A program made the translations under genes and the position numbers. The notes under the pieces are model-generated. The model was not told where the DNA came from. It did no database searches and saw nothing but the letters and a program-made list of their open reading frames with translations. Source: Saccharibacillus alkalitolerans (GTDB lineage: Bacteria; Bacillota; Bacilli; Paenibacillales; Paenibacillaceae). From it: a DNA stretch of 64,000 nt. This document shows, one piece after another, positions 62,109 to 64,000 of the stretch; position 1 is the stretch's first letter, and each line of letters starts with the position of its first letter. The stretch lies in NCBI RefSeq assembly GCF_011090185.1, contig NZ_JAAFGS010000002.1, positions 680,415-744,414 of the forward strand, read 5' to 3'.

Positions 62109-63855
62109 CGTCCATCCCTCCGTTAATCGGTATTTCGAAAAATATGCGCGTCCCGCGGCGAGGCTCGCTCTCGATCGATAACGCCTGCTCGGGCATAAGA
62201 TGAGGATAATACAGGCGCAGCCTTTTATACACGTTGGAGATCGCCATGCCCTGACCGTAAGTCGAGCGCACGCCTTCCTCCTTCATCGAGGCCGCCACCT
62301 CGTCCAACTTTTTCTCGTCCATGCCCGGTCCGTCATCCCGAACTTCGATCCGGAGCCGATTCTCCTTCCCGGCAGGTTCTATGGTCAGACTGACGGTACA
62401 GTCGCCCCGCTTATTGCCTGCTCCGTGCAGCACGGCATTCTCCACCAAAGGCTGGATCAGCAGCTTGGGAATCTCCACCCGCTCCCATTCCGGCGAGAGC
62501 GAAATGCGGCATTTCAAACGTTCCCCGAAGCGCATCTTCATGATCTCCATATAGTCTTCAATATGCTGGATTTCATCTTTCATGGATACCCAGTCTTCTC
62601 CGGACTGCTTGGTAATCGTATAGCGAAACAGATTGGACATCGCGATGACGTGTTCGGCGAGCTCCCTTTGATCGTTGTCTTCAAGCGACCATCGCAGCGC
62701 ATCCAAAGCATTGAATAGAAAATGCGGATTAATCTGTGCCTGGAGAGCCCGAAGCTCGCTGTGGCTGCGTATGATTTCTTTTTGATATACCATGCGAATC
62801 AGATGATTTGTTTCTTTGACCAGCTGATTATATGTACTGTTGAGCTCATTGATTTCGTTGACGGCGGAAACTTTGGGGTTTTGCGTCAGCGTCCCCTCGC
62901 CGGCCTGCTGCATCGTTCGGGTCAAGCGCAGAATCGGGGTGGTGATCATGGTAGAGAGAAAGAAGGAACAGATCGAATAGATGACGAAACCGATAAAACC
63001 CGAGAAAATAATGCCATAGCGCAATACGTTCACGCCGCTCGTAAGAGCGCTTACAGGTGTGAGAATCAAAACGGTCCATCCGGTCGCGGCGGAAGATTGC
63101 TTGGTCATGATATAATCCCGGCCGTCGATCTGCACCGTCGTATCCGGGAAATTCACGAGGGAATCCGTTGGTCCGCCGTAATTAGAAGTAAGTGGCTTCG
63201 ATTCCCGGTCCAGAAGAATGGAATATTGGTTGGTGTGCCCCGTCAGTTCCTGATTCGCGAATTGGAAATAAGAACGGTAAATGCTGATCAGCAGGTATCC
63301 CCCTTTGGCATAACTGTGTTCCATTAGATTTACCCTGCGGATCGCCAAGAAATAATTGCGGTCGTTCGGATCGGGTCCAAGCATAACCAGCTGCCCCTTT
63401 GCTTCATCGGCTTTTTGAATCCAAGGGTCGGTGATTCGGGCCGTCAGCTCGGAGTCGTCCAGCGGGAGCATTCGTTCCAGTTCCCCGGTATACAGTTCGA
63501 ACGAAAAGATTCCTTCGGAATTGGCCTGAATCGTGTTCACGATCCCTTTCAGACGCTGGCGTTCGCTAAAACTTACCTCGCGGCCGAAATAATCCTGAGT
63601 CAAAGCATGCTGGACTTCCCCGTTGGTCGTGACCAGCTTGGATACCATATTGACCTGCTCGTACAGGGAATCGAATCTTCCGCTGGCTTCGATTGCAACC
63701 TGTCGAATCTGCATTTCGGCATTGCTCTTTAAAAGAGAAGAGACGGGTCTGAAAGTCAAGAAGCTGACAATCAGCAGAACAATGACCATTACGACCAGAA
63801 AGACCGTCAAGATTTGGTTCCGCAAGGTATTCCACTTCTTCAGACGTGAGAGCAT
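62080..63855 (-). CDS. YesM-type sensor histidine kinase
   Basis: 591 residues. One hydrophobic segment near residue 20 and one near 290 bracket an extracellular sensor domain (dCache-like) of about 250 residues; a HAMP-like region follows (STMITTPILRLTRTMQQAGEG). The His_kinase motif is INPHFLFNALDALRWSLE, and the HATPase domain has LLIQPLVENAVLHG, DDGPGM and GQGMAISNVYKRL. The ATG MLSRLKK follows GAAAGGCG; earlier Met codons exist (to 63918) with weaker support. It likely senses an extracellular sugar or the loaded binding protein. Confidence 0.9.
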   Translation of the reverse strand: MLSRLKKWNTLRNQILTVFLVVMVIVLLIVSFLTFRPVSSLLKSNAEMQIRQVAIEASGRFDSLYEQVNMVSKLVTTNGEVQHALTQDYFGREVSFSERQRLKGIVNTIQANSEGIFSFELYTGELERMLPLDDSELTARITDPWIQKADEAKGQLVMLGPDPNDRNYFLAIRRVNLMEHSYAKGGYLLISIYRSYFQFANQELTGHTNQYSILLDRESKPLTSNYGGPTDSLVNFPDTTVQIDGRDYIMTKQSSAATGWTVLILTPVSALTSGVNVLRYGIIFSGFIGFVIYSICSFFLSTMITTPILRLTRTMQQAGEGTLTQNPKVSAVNEINELNSTYNQLVKETNHLIRMVYQKEIIRSHSELRALQAQINPHFLFNALDALRWSLEDNDQRELAEHVIAMSNLFRYTITKQSGEDWVSMKDEIQHIEDYMEIMKMRFGERLKCRISLSPEWERVEIPKLLIQPLVENAVLHGAGNKRGDCTVSLTIEPAGKENRLRIEVRDDGPGMDEKKLDEVAASMKEEGVRSTYGQGMAISNVYKRLRLYYPHLMPEQALSIESEPRRGTRIFFEIPINGGMDDVRQDDTGR

Positions 63856-64000
63856 TATGGATTCGCCTTTCTTGGACATGAAGTGACAAAAGTCCGGGAG
63901 ACTTTTGAATAGGGTCATTATAAGCGGGAAGCATCAGGGGAGCAATCCATGCGAAAGAAACATTTTTTTGAAAAACCATTAAAAAGTGATCCTAGATACA

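Overview
The window looks like a chromosomal segment of a GC-rich, low-toxicity-looking Gram-positive of the Bacillales, most likely a Paenibacillaceae member (Paenibacillus or Saccharibacillus type). This rests on strong AGGAGG ribosome binding sites, frequent GTG/TTG starts, a purEKBCSQLFMNHD operon in Bacillus order with PurR boxes and a guanine riboswitch, YesMN-type two-component systems beside sugar ABC transporters, CcpA-like cre sites and SigD-type promoters. The genus is an inference. No rRNA, tRNA, CRISPR array, phage gene or transposase was seen.

Layout. 1-4.5 kb (minus): two LplB/LplC-type permeases (one cut by the window edge), an SGNH esterase and a GH105 unsaturated rhamnogalacturonyl hydrolase, suggesting uptake and breakdown of pectin fragments. 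4.6-5.2 kb: repeats and four evenly built 28-nt palindromes. 5.2-11.3 kb: a DeoR-type regulator divergent from an L-fucose pathway (isomerase, RhaB-family kinase, aldolase, mutarotase). 11.4-13.4 kb: a histidine phosphatase, an ABM-domain protein and a galactose-mutarotase-like protein. 13.8-18 kb: ppk and ppx convergent, with a candidate Pho box in front of ppk. 18.1-22.8 kb: glycerophosphodiesterase divergent from ugpA-ugpE-ugpB. 22.8-29.5 kb: S66 carboxypeptidase, GT39-like membrane glycosyltransferase, MscS channel, IlvA, and an AraC/GyrI-type regulator. 29.4-30 kb: a repeat-rich non-coding zone.

30-45.2 kb (minus): the complete twelve-gene purine operon, read from purE (44.6 kb) to purD (30.06 kb). 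Its leader carries a SigA-type promoter, two inverted PurBoxes, a guanine-class purine aptamer, and a distal intrinsic terminator whose 5' arm can pair with the aptamer 3' strand. A gap of about 670 bp separates purF from purM in this otherwise compact operon.

45.3-53 kb (all minus): universal stress protein, DUF1294 protein, a YvfRSTU/Lnr-like ABC exporter with its own two-component system, an Eis-like acetyltransferase, and an ECF sigma factor followed by a ClpP paralogue. 53.2-57.3 kb: two tandemly duplicated, secreted right-handed beta-helix proteins, each with its own terminator and each preceded by a SigD-like promoter. 58-63.9 kb: a sugar ABC transporter (binding protein and two permeases) with a YesN/YesM regulator-kinase pair.

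Together the genes describe a plant-polysaccharide-using soil or plant-associated bacterium with phosphate storage and scavenging functions. A recurring oddity is in-frame minisatellite expansion (12-, 15- and 18-nt units, plus a 6-nt-based Pro-rich linker) in otherwise ordinary proteins and in nearby non-coding DNA.
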